Source of the DNA: Cordia subcordata | Lineage: Eukaryota > Streptophyta > Magnoliopsida > Boraginales > Cordiaceae | Direction of reading: 5' to 3' | NCBI GenBank assembly: GCA_028554755.1 | Contig: JAPTOF010000003.1 | Coordinates: forward strand, 10,239,501 to 10,303,500 | DNA length: 64,000 nt | In this document: piece after piece, positions 1 to 10,519 of the stretch | How the letters are laid out: each line of letters starts with the position of its first letter | Numbering within the stretch: position 1 is the stretch's first letter | Notes under the pieces: model-generated | What the model saw: only the letters and a program-made list of their open reading frames with translations | What the model was told of the DNA's origin: nothing | Database searches by the model: none | Position numbers and translations under genes: made by a program

Positions 1-627
1 CTCTGCTGTTTCCATTTTTTCTTTCATAGTTTACTGCTTGACTTAATATGTAAAGAAGACTACACTATCATCACCATTTTTTAGAAAAAGCCCCGACCAT
101 ATTATGAATGAACAACTTCCTTATGAATCAAAAGGTCTTATTTTGTTTATTAAGTGTTTGAAGAAACGAGACTTTTTGCCTTGCCTTTCTAAGTCATCTA
201 TAATTGTTTCTAAATGACGAAAACTATCCTGCTATTATTACTTAGGAGTGCTTTTGCACCCTTTTCTAGCCAAGAATGTAGTGGATCTAGTTAAGCCATG
301 ATTTCCACTATTTGAACCTTGTCCTTAAAAAGGTCTTGGTCAAGCACGTGAGTCTTTTCCAAGTTCTCGTTGCTAATTTCTTTGCCCACCATTAGCCAAC
401 ACTGGATATTATTTATTGAATCTCCCTTTATATGGTCGGCCTTCTTACTAGTCTGCCTCCTTTCTCTTGATGCAATATATTAATACTCGAGCTCCTGCTT
501 TACTTGTGTTTTTCACTGACACTTGTCGGATATATCATTCATCCCGCTCCTAAGGTAAAGAGTATTTTGTGTGTTATAATCTTTATGGGAATGAATTGCC
601 TATGTTGGTTTAAAATTGCTCAGGAAT
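1..627. other. NUMT flank, no gene recognised
   Basis: I find no coding frame or repeat that I recognise here. It lies directly downstream of the mttB stop codon (minus strand), so I infer that it is mitochondrial 3' flanking DNA carried into the nucleus. None of the LTR families of this window occurs in it. Confidence 0.4.
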
Positions 628-1267
628 TTATTGATAATGACTTTGCCAAGTTTTAGGGGGCTATTCTTCTTTTTGGTCGATCAAGCCACTCTCTCTCATT
701 CCACTCATCCACCCCTATTCATAAACTTGTACAATCGATGCCACAAAGATAGCCAAATCTATTATCAAAGAAACAAGAAAATAGGTGACAATTTGGCACC
801 AGATATCTGGAGGTACGGAAAGAACAGCTATGAGAAACGAAAAAACTATCAAAAAATGATAATTGTTTGTAGTGGTTTTTATAGAAAGACACTTTGGATC
901 TGGCAAACGAATCATAATCATAGGTACTTAGGAGCATACTGATGGAAGGAATGAAATACAAATAGTTAACATAATATGGTCATAAATCTTAGGTTGTAAC
1001 TTGATCATGAGTGAATTTGTTGATGTTACACCCATGAAGTATAGAAAGTACCAAAGATTGAGAGCTAACTAGGGAGGACTTAAGAATAGGAACAAGAAAA
1101 AGCGAGAACCACTTAAATGGAAGAATCAATTGTATTTTGTCCTTCGTTCCCCATAGCAACTGGGGATAAAAAAGCACCAAATTTGATGACTTATTAAGGG
1201 AAAGATGAAGTGAGAGCATGTTTTTGAAGATGTTGCAACATATATCGAGAAGGCCTCCATTCATTAT
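628..1267 (-). pseudogene. mttB: mttB (tatC) mitochondrial pseudogene, 3' part
   Basis: MttB is the plant mitochondrial TatC-like multi-pass inner-membrane translocase. On the minus strand I read the characteristic segments [36 protein letters not shown] and PPDIWCQIV, then a hydrophobic helix (LIIDLAIFVASIVQV), then a tail with SGMRESG and TWQSHYQ and a stop at 628-630. The piece covers roughly the last 213 codons of a protein of about 270. It contains several in-frame stops, for example after the RRTKYN stretch. At 1267 it is cut by an LTR retrotransposon. The missing N-terminal codons are at 51765-51925, and the join is in frame. The gene is dead and is evidence for a NUMT. A working nuclear-transferred mttB is excluded by the stops and the insertion. 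Confidence 0.88.
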
Positions 1268-1729
1268 TGATGTGTTGTGTTTTTTGTGTGCATTTATGTT
1301 GTTATTTGCCCATGTTTAAGGGGTGTTAAGTGCTCGTGAAGATGCATTAGTGTCGTACTTATGTTAAGAATAGGCTTAAGCATAAACAATTGTACATATT
1401 GAGTTTAAGAGACAATTGCTACATTAATTGCTTGTTTTCAATGATTTAGGTGAACTTTAAGTTAAGATTGAGATTAGACGGTGATGGGTAATGAAGATGG
1501 GAGATGCACGAGTCAAGGGGAGAAGATTGAAGGCTGAAAAGACAGAATGGAGGAAGAAAAGTTAGCTGGACGACCTAAAAGAAAAGCCGGTCGATCAGCT
1601 AGATTGACAGGCCACTCCAGCGAGCTACAAGAAAAGCCAGTTGACTCCCCCTCTAGAGCCGGTCAACCAACGAGTCCAGAGAGCATCACTTTGAAAGAAG
1701 GACGAGTTAAGAAAAGTAGCCGGTCGACT

Positions 1730-2069
1730 GGCTAGGTGGACTAGCTGTACGTAGCAGATGCTATAAAAACTTGACTTTTCAACTTTTAAAAGAGGAAGAT
1801 GCTTTTAGACCCATCACACAATCACACATTTTTCACCTAGATTCAAGCTTATTTGGATGATTCAAACTCAATTGGCTAGGTTGACTAGCTAGGTCGACTA
1901 GCTGTGCCCAGCAGATGCTATTAAAACTCGACTTTTCAGCATTTAAAAGGGGAAGATACTTTTAGACCCATTACACACACATACAAAATCCTAGCTATAC
2001 CACCTCTAACACAAACAATCACACACATTTCACCTAGATTCAAGCTTATTTAGGTGATTCAAAAACTTG
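1730..2069 (+). promoter_or_regulatory. Duplicated core promoter region in the 5' LTR of A
   Basis: Two direct repeats (1730-1873 and 1874-2069) both begin GGCTAGGT and both run through GCAGATGCTAT, the CTTTTAGACCCAT leader, and CACCTAGATTCAAGCTTATTT. The first carries TATAAAA at 1762-1768; the second has TATTAAAA at 1919-1926. The first unit lacks about 50 bp present in the second. The 3' LTR of the same element (TATA at 37377-37383) has only one unit. Confidence 0.75.
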
Positions 2070-2238
2070 GATTAAAGCTTGCTCAAAGTTTTTTGTACAA
2101 GAATTGCTAAGATAGAAGGGGAGTCTACCATTCTCTCTTTCATCCTTTTTTATATTATGTTTGGATAGAGTTGTTTAGAATGATGATACTTGTGTAATGG
2201 GTTGATTCTATGCTTCTATATTGTGGGATTTAATGGCT

Positions 2239-2266
2239 TAATATATATATATATATATATATATAC
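2239..2266. repeat. AT dinucleotide microsatellite
   Basis: An uninterrupted run of AT repeats inside the 5' LTR of A. At the matching place in the 3' LTR (about 37702) the run is much shorter. Confidence 0.9.
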
Positions 2267-2758
2267 ATATGCTATGTTCTTCTTGTTTTAATGGCTATTG
2301 TTTAATACATGCCTAGGTGTTTGATAATATGCCTATGAAAGTTGCATATGTATAAATTGAAGTCTATTTGCTACTAAATACCTTTAACCCATTCTATAAT
2401 CATGTCTATGTGTTTATGTGTGGATTTCATGAATTGGGTAATACTTATATTCATGTCCATATGTATGTTTGCATGCCTAGTAGTAAATATGACCTCAATA
2501 TTGCATACATGTTGGTTCAAAAGTGCTTTAAATGGTGTAAGCCTAGCATGACGATGTTTGGTAGTCTAATAGGTCCTTTTATTCACAAACATCTTAGCCT
2601 CAAACATGTATGAATGCGTTAATAGGTCAAATCCCGCTATTGTGACCCTAAAATGACGAAGCATAATTAAAGGCTAGTCTAAATCGAGTCTCCTTTGGTT
2701 TTTATTTTTTCCCAATAGGTTTCTAGGCAGATTTAGTTGACTCTAGCGACACTAGGTC

Positions 2759-2778
2759 TTGGCTTTAAATCCAGCCAA
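2759..2778 (+). other. LTR hairpin (TTGGCT/AGCCAA stem)
   Basis: TTGGCTTTAAATCCAGCCAA forms a 6-bp stem with an 8-nt loop. The same hairpin, usually as a pair about 60 bp apart, recurs in the other Athila/NA LTRs of the window. It lies downstream of the TATA box, so it should be in the transcript. In this LTR the upstream partner has decayed. Confidence 0.6.
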
Positions 2779-3312
2779 TGATTTAGGTACTAGGGTAGGT
2801 TTGTTCTAGGTCACCTTCAAAGCTAGTTAGTCACTCTTGAGGCCCTAGGTTATAAGGACCATGCCGTAGCTCTCTAGGAGGTGTCGCCTAAGGACAGACC
2901 CGCACCAAGTCCTAGGGAGAAATTAGGACACTAATTAAGCAACCTAGTTGAAGAGCATTCGGTAATTAAGCCATTCCATCCCATAGTATTGGAGTCTAGG
3001 ATTACCCATTAGTAAGTAGACGTCACCCTAATCCCTTCCATTTGTTAGTTCCCTTTAGATAGTTTGTTTCTATCCTTTCATTCCCATAGTTTAGTTTTAT
3101 TTTCATTAGTTAGAGCTCCCGATCATCCAAAAACACCAAAAATAGTTAGTTTAGGTTTCCTTTTAAGCATTCTCTAGGACACACACACGTAGAATCCGTC
3201 CATAACATAGCCTCCCTATGGTTCGACACCTATTCTCGCACACATTCTACTATACCGATCCATGCACTTGTGGGTCTTTAGAGCTTGTACTCAAAAGACA
3301 ACATCAAGTTCT

Positions 3313-3330
3313 TGGTGCCGTTGCTGAGGA
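3313..3330 (+). other. Primer binding site, tRNA-Asp type
   Basis: TGGTGCCGTTGCTGAGGA matches, with a few changes, the TGGCGCCGTTGCCGGGGA site complementary to the 3' end of plant tRNA-Asp. It lies 6 bp after the LTR end. Use of tRNA-Asp is typical of Athila. The following 3331-3584 is untranslated leader without a convincing gene. Confidence 0.8.
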
Positions 3331-3584
3331 GGCACGGTGGTTTGCACTTTTTGTTTGTGTGTTTTGGTAGTTGCTTTATTTGTTTTCCTTGCTTATTCTT
3401 TGTAGTTTGTTTAGTTTTTGCTTACCTTGCTTCTTGTTTATACAATCTTACTTTGGTATTTGCTTATCCATTTCTTTTGTTTCTATTCTTAGTAAACCTT
3501 CTAGGATTGTGGTTTATTTGTTGGAGAGGTAGGATTGTTGAAGTTTTTGGGGGTTGAAGTGGCTAGAGTTAGGATAGTTTGTGC

Positions 3585-4006
3585 ATGTTTGGTAGGAGAT
3601 CCCTTAGAAATCCCTTAGCTTCTCTTAATCCCGAACCTGATAGAATTGCAAGGCATTTTAGGAATTTAGGAGATTTTCTTGAGGAGATGGCCAATCCTAA
3701 TCATCCTCCTAATCCTTTCATTCGCCCAATGAATCCCATTTCACCTTATGATCACTATAGGCATCAAGCCCAAGATCGTTTTAGACAAGAGCCCTGTAGA
3801 GCAGATCCATCCATAGATGAAGCACCCACTCTTAGGCAATTCTTTCTTCCCGAAGCCTTTGAGCCCAATTTGGCTGTTCAAATTCTGGGTTTGTTGGAGG
3901 CAAACTTTGAGATTAAGCCTAATATGTTGGCCATGCTTCCTTCCTTTTACGGGAGAAGCAATGAGAGTCCTCTAGAGCATATTACTGATTTTGTTGAAAA
4001 GAGTTC
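3585..4006 (+). pseudogene. Gag N-terminal part of element A, split by copia insertion
   Basis: The frame opens with MFGRRSLRNP and runs through RIARHFRNLGDFLEEM and a Pro/Asn-rich stretch to FEIKPNMLAMLPSFYGRSNE. This last block corresponds to the start of the Athila capsid region (FELK...LLPTFHG type in relatives). The first ATG at 3585 fits the homologous start at 39998 in element A2. The frame is cut after EKSS by the copia insertion, and the rest of gag resumes at 14393. Gag would form the virus-like particle in the cytoplasm. No stop falls within this piece, but the gene as a whole is broken. Confidence 0.8.
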
Positions 4007-5621
4007 TGTTGAACTTATTGGTTTTATTTTACTTTGATGACGGCATAATTCTACTTTGAAAATTGCTACCATTAAATATCTTGAAGCTTAAGCTAGGTAA
4101 AAGCCTTTGCGCAAAGGAAATGATGCATAAAGCATAGAGATTATGAAGATTTCTTGGAGAATTAGTTTTTGTTCTTTAGATCTTGTCTAGCTGATCTTAG
4201 TACATAAGCAACTGTCTATGAAGCTAAAAAACTTAGAGCATTGCATGCATATATCTTGATCTTTCTTCTAAGTACATGCCTACACTTGCTTTCAAAAGGT
4301 TCCTACAGAAAACTCATACTATAGCATATACTATAATTACAGCATTTATTGTTATGTTGATTTTTATATATGCTTGTCTATATATATATATATGAATATG
4401 CCTGCATGGAACTACAGTAAAAGTGCATATATAGGCTCTATACTTAAGCTATTTTGTTCTATATAAGTATCTATAGGCTAACAACTTGCATATACCCATT
4501 CCCCATGCAAAATCTATATAAGATCTTGATTGTGTGCAAGTTTTAACTTTGCATTTAATGTTTATGCAAGTTGGTTGATATTGCATTTATAAGATAAGAT
4601 ATATGCTATATAAGTAGCTACCTTGAGCTTCAAAATTTTGTAGAGAAACGCTTTTACTGTTGACTTGATATGTAACAATTTTTTGGTAAAAAGTTAAAAT
4701 AGCTTTTTCAGCTTTTTCTGCAACTACCAGCCTACTTAGGGGGCCAATCGGTAGTGTCACTTCCAGCAAAAATAGAAAGCATGAGTGCTTTACTGGAACT
4801 CTCAGGTGGTTGACCGGTAGAGTGTTTCAGTAAGGCCTTTTAGCCTCTGGAACAACCGGAACACCCAGGGGGTCGACCGGTAGCATGCTCTTGTAGTCCT
4901 TTTATGTTGTTTTCAAAAAATTGACTGTTGGGAGACTTGCTTTTTTGGCTTATAAATATATCCTATCCCTCCTAACACAAATATAACTTGTTCAAAAACA
5001 TCTCACACAGCTCTCTTGCATTTAATTTGCTTTATCTATTGCAACCTTGCTCTATTAATTGCAACCTTCATTAATTGCATATCATTGGCAATTAAGAACA
5101 AGTTTTCTCTTTAGCTTCATAAATTGCTTATCTACTTAGAGTAACATAGAAAGGTTTAAATACTTTTGTATTCTTGCTCATAAGAAGTTCATTGTATATC
5201 AAACACTTTATTATCATTTTTGGGAGTGAATTTCTTTACTCTTGGGTAGCATAGGTGTGAGGAACCATTCTCAAGAGTGAAGGGTTGAAATCCTCAAGTA
5301 TAGGGTTATACTTGTGGTCTTTGTAGAGAAGCAAGGGTTGTGATCGCTGTTCTATGCTTTTACAATGTACTAAGCAAGAAGTCGATTCACTAATGGAGTT
5401 TTTGAAACCCTAAGGTGAGACCTTAGGGACTAGGCCCTCAGGAGTTCGAACCACTCTAAATCGTTGTGTTTGATATTCTTAACTCTACTCTCTTTAACTT
5501 TCAACTACTTATTTTGATTATTGCATGCGATTTTGGTTGAGATTATTGTTAAGATTTTTAATTTGTTAATTGTGCTAATAATCCAATTCCCCCCCCTTTT
5601 GGATTCATTTTCTGGGCAACA
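4007..5621 (+). repeat. 5' LTR of the copia element
   Basis: Begins TGTTGAACTTATTGG and ends GGGCAACA. It is nearly identical in length to the 3' LTR at 12772-14387, with scattered base changes between them. It includes a TATA box and CCGGT motifs. A 60-codon minus-strand frame at 4587-4769 is LTR sequence, not a gene. Confidence 0.9.
4741..4960 (+). promoter_or_regulatory. Copia LTR promoter with CCGGT motifs and TATA box
   Basis: TATAAATATA at 4951-4960 is a good plant TATA box. Upstream within 220 bp are TTGACCGGTAG, AACCGGAACACCC and GGTCGACCGGTAG (4871-4883). The 3' LTR keeps the TATA box (13711-13720), while several CpG-containing motifs there have changed to TpG or CpA. Start-site use is not visible from sequence. 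Confidence 0.65.
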
Positions 5622-5623
5622 CA

Positions 5624-5636
5624 TGGCATCAAAGCC
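5624..5636 (+). other. Primer binding site, initiator tRNA-Met type
   Basis: TGGCATCAAAGCC differs at two bases from the TGGTATCAGAGCC site complementary to plant initiator tRNA-Met, which copia elements use. It follows the LTR end by 2 bp. Confidence 0.8.
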
Positions 5637-5699
5637 GAGTGCTCTACACATTATTTGCATTATTGTGTAATTTGACTTAACTGTCTAGAGCTAAAGATC

Positions 5700-6605
5700 A
5701 TGGCACATAGAATTCAGGAAGGTCTCTCCACCACTAGGGTTCTATACTTTGATGGTACAAACTATGCAGTTTGGAAAGTTAGAATTAGAATATTTTTGCA
5801 AGCCAATGATTATGTTGCATGGAAAACCATAGTGAATAGACCTAGTATTCCATCTAAGGAGGTCAATGGTATAAAAGTTCTTAAACCAGAAGAAGAATAT
5901 GATAAAGATGATATAAAACTTGTTGAAGCAAATGCTAATGCCATTCACTATCTTTACCTTGCTTTAGATCCTTCCGAATTCAACAAAACTATAGGGTGCA
6001 CCACAGCAAAGGAAATATGGAATCAATTAGAGATCACTCATGAGGGCACAAATCAAGTTAAAGAGACTAGGATTAGCATACTTGTACATAAATATAAAAT
6101 GTTCTCTATGCTTCCTAATGAAAATATTGAACACATGTTTTCAAGGTTTATTGAAATTGTTAACTCTCTAAAGTCTCTTGGCAAGAATTATGAAAATGCC
6201 GAACTCATGAGGAAGCTCTTGAGAAGCTTACCAATGGCTTGGCTACCAAAGACAACAGCCATCAAGGAGTCTAAAGGTCTTAACACTTTACAATTGAGTG
6301 AACTTGTCGGATCACTCGTGACGCATGAATTGGAGCTCAAGGAGCTGGAAAGACAACCTAAGATCAACAAAAACATTGATCTCAAGGCCACACCACAGGA
6401 AAAGTCAACAAGTGAAAGTGAGAGTGAAGATGACGATGAAATGGCTATGTTCTCCAAATTCAAGAGATTCATGAGGAAGCAAAAGTTCAAATCAAAGAAG
6501 GGACAAAGGAGAAAGGTAAGTAAAGGTGAGACTAATGAAGAATTAATTTGATTTAAATGTAAGAAACCTGGACATGTCAAAACTAAGTATTCACTTGAAA
6601 GAAGG
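5700..6605 (+). pseudogene. Copia Gag (capsid region and first zinc knuckle)
   Basis: An open frame of 283 codons starts at ATG 5700. It shows the copia gag signature: FDGTNYAVWKVRIRIFLQ near residues 18-35, AKEIWNQLEITHEGT, and a capsid core (UBN2-type) with MFSMLPNENIEHMFSRF and ELMRKLLRSLP. It continues to an acidic SESESEDDDE stretch and a basic tail. A TGA at 6549-6551 then interrupts the frame. Directly behind it, in the same frame, is a degenerate knuckle FKCKKPGHVKTKY that has lost its last cysteine (expected CX2CX4HX4C). Gag packages the RNA into particles. The length is short because the C-terminal half is separated by stops. Confidence 0.88.
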
Positions 6606-7400
6606 ATGAAAAGAAATTCAAAAAGAATGCATTGAAGGGTACTTGGAGTGACTCGGAGTTAAGTAGTGAAGATGAAGACTCAGTTGTAGAAGAGGTAGCC
6701 AACCTATGTCTTATGGCAAAAGAAGAAGATGAGGTAAGTCCAGACTATGTCTCTTGTGATGAAAATAGCACTTATAATAAACTAGAAGAAATGTAAAACG
6801 AAATGCTTGTAGAATTCAAAAAGGTAGTTAACAAAAATAAGTAGCTCAAGAAAAATGTTATATATCTTGAAAATCAAGTGCATGGTGCCTGCATTAAAAA
6901 TAAGGAATTGAAAAAGAATTTGGAAAAGAGAAAAACCAACATTGATTTACCAAAGGAAAATGAGGACTTGAAAGCAAAAGTCAATAATTTGGAAAATGTG
7001 GTTCCCAAATTTACAAATGGAACCAAAAACTTAGATGCCTTGGTTGGACAACAACGATGTGTTTTTGATAAAGCCAAAATTGGATTTGATTCTTACTGAA
7101 AACAAAAATCCTATATAAAGCTTTTTGAAAAAACAACAAGCTCTTCCAAGGCTTATTTTTCAAAAGACACAAAAAGTATCAAAAAGAGAAATGATCATTA
7201 TAAAAGGCATTTTATTAAAGCATCCTCATCAAGTGCTCCTTCAGTTGCTTGCAACTACTGTGGTAAAAATGGACATGCTTCACATAAATACTTCATAAGA
7301 AAATACGGTGAGAAAAGGTATAATTTGAGGTGGGTTCCTAACGGAACTAAAACTAATGTTCAAGGACCCAACAAGCCTTGGGTACCAAGTCATGCTTGAT
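6606..7400 (+). pseudogene. Copia Gag C-terminal region with coiled coil
   Basis: Broken frames continue gag: an acidic segment with EEVANLCLMAKEEDE, a Lys/Glu/Leu-rich region with heptad character (about 6870-7020, 73-codon open frame 6878-7099), then LVGQQRCVFDKAKIGFD, which is typical of Sirevirus Gag. A second degenerate knuckle, CNYCGKNGHASHKYF, lies near 7252-7296, again with the final Cys replaced by Tyr. Stops near 6794, 6841 and 7098 disrupt it. Sirevirus gag proteins are known for such coiled-coil extensions. Confidence 0.75.
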
Positions 7401-7404
7401 TCGA

Positions 7405-7762
7405 ATTTTGTAGGTTTGCCTTGCATCTTCCAAGGATAGTGGAAAATGGTTCTTGGATGGCGGATGCTTAAGGCACATGACGGGTGACAAATCAAAGTTT
7501 CAATCACTCAAGGAAAAAATGGTGGATTTGTCACATTCGGCGATAACTCTAAAGGAAGAATAATCGAAATAGGAGATGTTGGTAACAAATCTAAAATGTG
7601 TATTAAGAATGTCTTACTCGTACATGGCTTGAAACACAACTTGCTTAGTATTAGTCAACTATGTGATAAAGGTTTATTTGTTAACTTTAAAGTTTTTTCA
7701 TGTGAGATAGTTGATAAATGTGGCAATGTCGTATTTGTTGGTATGCGGTATGGTGATGTGTA
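7405..7762 (+). pseudogene. Copia protease, frameshifted and active site altered
   Basis: The segment WFLDGGCLRHMTGD (about 7450-7491) corresponds to the copia aspartic protease motif WYLDSGCSRHMTG; here the Asp-Ser-Gly triad reads Asp-Gly-Gly. Near 7520 the frame shifts: GGFVTFGDNSKGRIIEIGDVGN and the following LLVHGLKHNLLSISQLCD continue in another frame and end at a TAA near 7762. The protease normally cuts the Gag-Pol polyprotein in the particle. It cannot be functional here. Confidence 0.8.
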
Positions 7763-8142
7763 AACTTTTGACTTTGATGAATTGCAAGACCAAGATGTAA
7801 AATGCTTAAGTGGTATAAATGAAAGAACATGGATTTGGCATAGAAGACTAGGACATGCTAATATGGACTCCATAAATAAACTTGCTAATCTTGATCTTGT
7901 TAGAGGAGTGCCTAAAGTTAAATATGTTGGTAATAATGTGTGTTGTGTATGTAAACTTGGCAAACAAACTCAAGAATCTTTCAAAAGCAAGAATATGATT
8001 TCTACATCAAGACCTTTAGGACTTTTACATATGGATTTATTTGGACCTAATAGGGTTGCTAGCTTGGGTGGAAAATTGTATGCTTATGCGATTGTTGATG
8101 ATTTTTCTAGATTTACTTGGTTAATTTTTCTAGCTCACAAAA
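7763..8142 (+). pseudogene. Copia integrase N-terminal zinc domain and start of core
   Basis: The frame contains WIWHRRLGHANMDSI and, about 30 residues on, CCVCKLGKQTQ: the HHCC zinc domain (GAG-pre-integrase). It continues to LLHMDLFGPNRV, holding the first catalytic Asp of the integrase core, and to YAIVDDFSRFTW. A frameshift around 8117-8165 moves the remainder into the next frame. Integrase inserts the cDNA into nuclear chromatin. Confidence 0.85.
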
Positions 8143-10093
8143 TGACACACCAAATGAGTTTATGAAATTTTGTAAACGTGTTCAAAATGAAAAAGGATAT
8201 TTGATTTCCACTATAGGAAGTGATAGAGGTACCGAGTTTACAAACCTTACTATGAAATCTTTTTGTGAAGAAAATGATATCTCTCATACTTTTTTTGAAC
8301 CAAGAACACCACAACAAAATGGTGTCATTGAAAGAAAAAATCGTTCCTTACAAGAAATGGCAAGAACTATGCTTTGTGAAAATAATTTGCTTAGCTACTT
8401 TTGGGCTGAGGCTGTAAACACTGCATGTTATGTGATTAATTGTAGCATTATTCGGAAGGATTTTGACAAAACTCCATATGAACTTTGGAAAGGAAGAAAA
8501 CCAAACATCTCATATTTCAAAACTTTTGTTTGTGCATGCTTTATATTAAATGAAAAAGACAATCTTGCCAAATTTGATGCAAAATCTGATGATGGCATAT
8601 TTCTTGGATATTCTTCATTTAGTAAAGCATATAGGGTATACAATAAAAGAACCATGGTTGCTGAAGAAACTATAAATGTGAAATTTGATGGAGTTTTTGA
8701 TTCAAAATGTGATGATGTTGATGTTGTTACCATTCAAAAGAATATGAGTAATCTAGATCTTGACAAAGGAAATGAACATAATGATGCATGCCATAAGGAT
8801 AAACAAGATGAGCATGTGGATCAACAATGTGGTGATCAAAATGTGATACATGATAAGCATGATAACTTGCCAAAAACCTACAAATTTGTTGGTTATCACC
8901 CCCCTTCCCAAATTATTGGTGAACCTTCCAAAGGTGTTGAAACTAGATCCTCCTTGAGAAATGTATGTAATCATCTTGCTTTCTTGTCTCAAATTGAATC
9001 TAAAATTATACATGATGCTTTACTTGATGATAGCTGGATAAATGCCATGCAAGAGGAACTCAATCAATTCAAAAGAAACAATGTACGGAAACTTGTCGAA
9101 AAGCCTAGAAATCAATCTATAATTGGAACTAAATGTCTCTTTAGAAACAAGTTAGATGAATCTGGCACAGTAATTAGAAACAAGGCTAGATTAGTTGCAC
9201 AAGGTTATAAACAAGAAAAAGGTATTGATTATGATGAAACCTTTACTCCTGTTGCTAGACTTGAATCAATTAGAATGTTACTTGCTTTTGCATGTTTTAT
9301 GAACTTCAAATTGTATCAAATGGATGTGAAAATTGCCTTCTTAAATGGCTATATTGATGAAGAAGTATATGTGACTCAACCTCCGGGATTTGAGGATCCT
9401 ATTCATCCCAACCATGTGTTTAAGCTTGAAAAAGCATTGTATGGACTCAAGCAAGCACTTAGAGCATGGTATGAGAGATTAAGTGGATTCTTGGTTGAAA
9501 AAGGCTTTACAAGAGGTAAACTTGATTCAACATTATTTGTAATGAATAATGGTAAAGATATACTTATTATACAAATATATGCTGATGACATCATTTTTGG
9601 TGCCACTAATGAGTCATTTTCTGAGATTTTTTCTAAGTGTATGCATAGTGAATTTGAAATAAGCATAATGAGAAAAATTACATTCTTTATTGGGCTTCAA
9701 ATCAAACAAACTAAAGAAGGAATTTTCATCAACCAAGGTAAGTATACAAAAGAACTACTCAAAAAGTTTAGATTTGATGGAGCAAAAGAGATTAGAACTC
9801 TAATGAGCACCTTCACCAAGCTTGATAAAGATGCAAATGGTAAGTCGGTGGACGAAAAGAGGTATAGAGGTATGATCGGAAGCTTACTTTACCTAACCGT
9901 CTCTAGACCTGATATTATGTTTGTTGTATGCTTGTGTGCACATTTTCAATCTTGTCCTAAAGAGTCTCATTTACTTGTTGTTAAAAGGATTTTTAGATAT
10001 CTTAAAGGAACACATGATCTAGGGCTTTGGTATCTTAAGGGAACAAATTTTGAATTATTAGGTTACTCTGACGCTGACTTTGCTGGCTGTTAA
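8143..10093 (+). CDS. Copia integrase core and reverse transcriptase
   Basis: This is the longest open frame of the window (658 codons, open from 8117). Integrase: second catalytic Asp in GSDRGTEFTN and catalytic Glu in PQQNGVIERKNRS. A spacer of Asp/His-rich low complexity follows (about 8700-8860). RT (RVT_2): KARLVAQGYKQEKGIDYDETF, YQMDVKIAFLNGYIDEEVY, LYGLKQALRAWY and the catalytic YADDIIFG (about 9581-9604). It continues to the start of RNase H, with YSDADFAGC before a TAA at 10091-10093. The frame has no start codon of its own; it is part of the polyprotein downstream of the frameshift. Catalytic residues of integrase and RT are present, though the protein could not be made from this copy as a fusion. 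Confidence 0.92.
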
Positions 10094-10519
10094 ATCGATA
10101 GGAAAAGCACTAGTGGACCCTGTCATTTTCTTGGTAATTGCTTAGTTTCATGGTCAAGTAGAAAGCAAAATAGTGTAGCACTTTCAACAGTTGAAGCAGA
10201 ATATATTGCAGTAGGAAATTGTGTTGCACAAGTTCTTTGGATGAAACAAACTTTGCTTGACTTTAGTGTTATATTTGAGCATGTTCCAGTTATGTGTGAC
10301 AACACAAGTGCAATTAATCTCACTAAAAATCCAATTCAACATTCTAGGACTAAGCATTTAGAAATAAGGCATCATTTCTTTCGTGATCATGTGCAAAGAG
10401 GTGATGTTGTACTTTATTTTGTTGATTCTCTGCATCAACTTGTTGATATTTTTACCAAACCACTACATGAATATCAGTTTTTACACATTAGAAGGGAGTT
10501 GGGAATTGCACAATTTTGA
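10094..10519 (+). pseudogene. Copia RNase H, C-terminal part
   Basis: Downstream of the stop the same domain continues: DRKSTSGPCHFLGNCLVSWSS (written here as one motif run from about 10097), LSTVEAEYIA with the catalytic Glu, MCDNTSAINL with a catalytic Asp, HLEIRHHFFRDHV and LVDIFTKPL with the last acidic residue. The piece ends at a stop at 10517-10519. RNase H degrades the RNA template during reverse transcription. It is separated from RT by one nonsense codon. Confidence 0.88.

Larger units (their letters stand above)
1268..3306 (+). repeat. 5' LTR of element A
   Basis: Starts TGATGTG and ends ACATCA, just before the primer site. It is about 2.04 kb, longer than the reassembled 3' LTR (about 1.77 kb), partly because the promoter region is duplicated. 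It includes CCGGTCGA-like motifs (about 1585-1735), an AT microsatellite, and a small hairpin at 2759-2778. Short ORFs inside (for example 1547-1735) are LTR sequence, not genes. Confidence 0.85.

Noticed and set aside
989..1264. 91-codon minus-strand frame
   Set aside because: It overlaps mttB in a different frame; the mttB frame explains the segment better.
1547..1735. 62-codon plus-strand frame in the 5' LTR of A
   Set aside because: It lies in U3, is made of CCGGTCGA-type repeats, and is not kept open in the other LTR copies.
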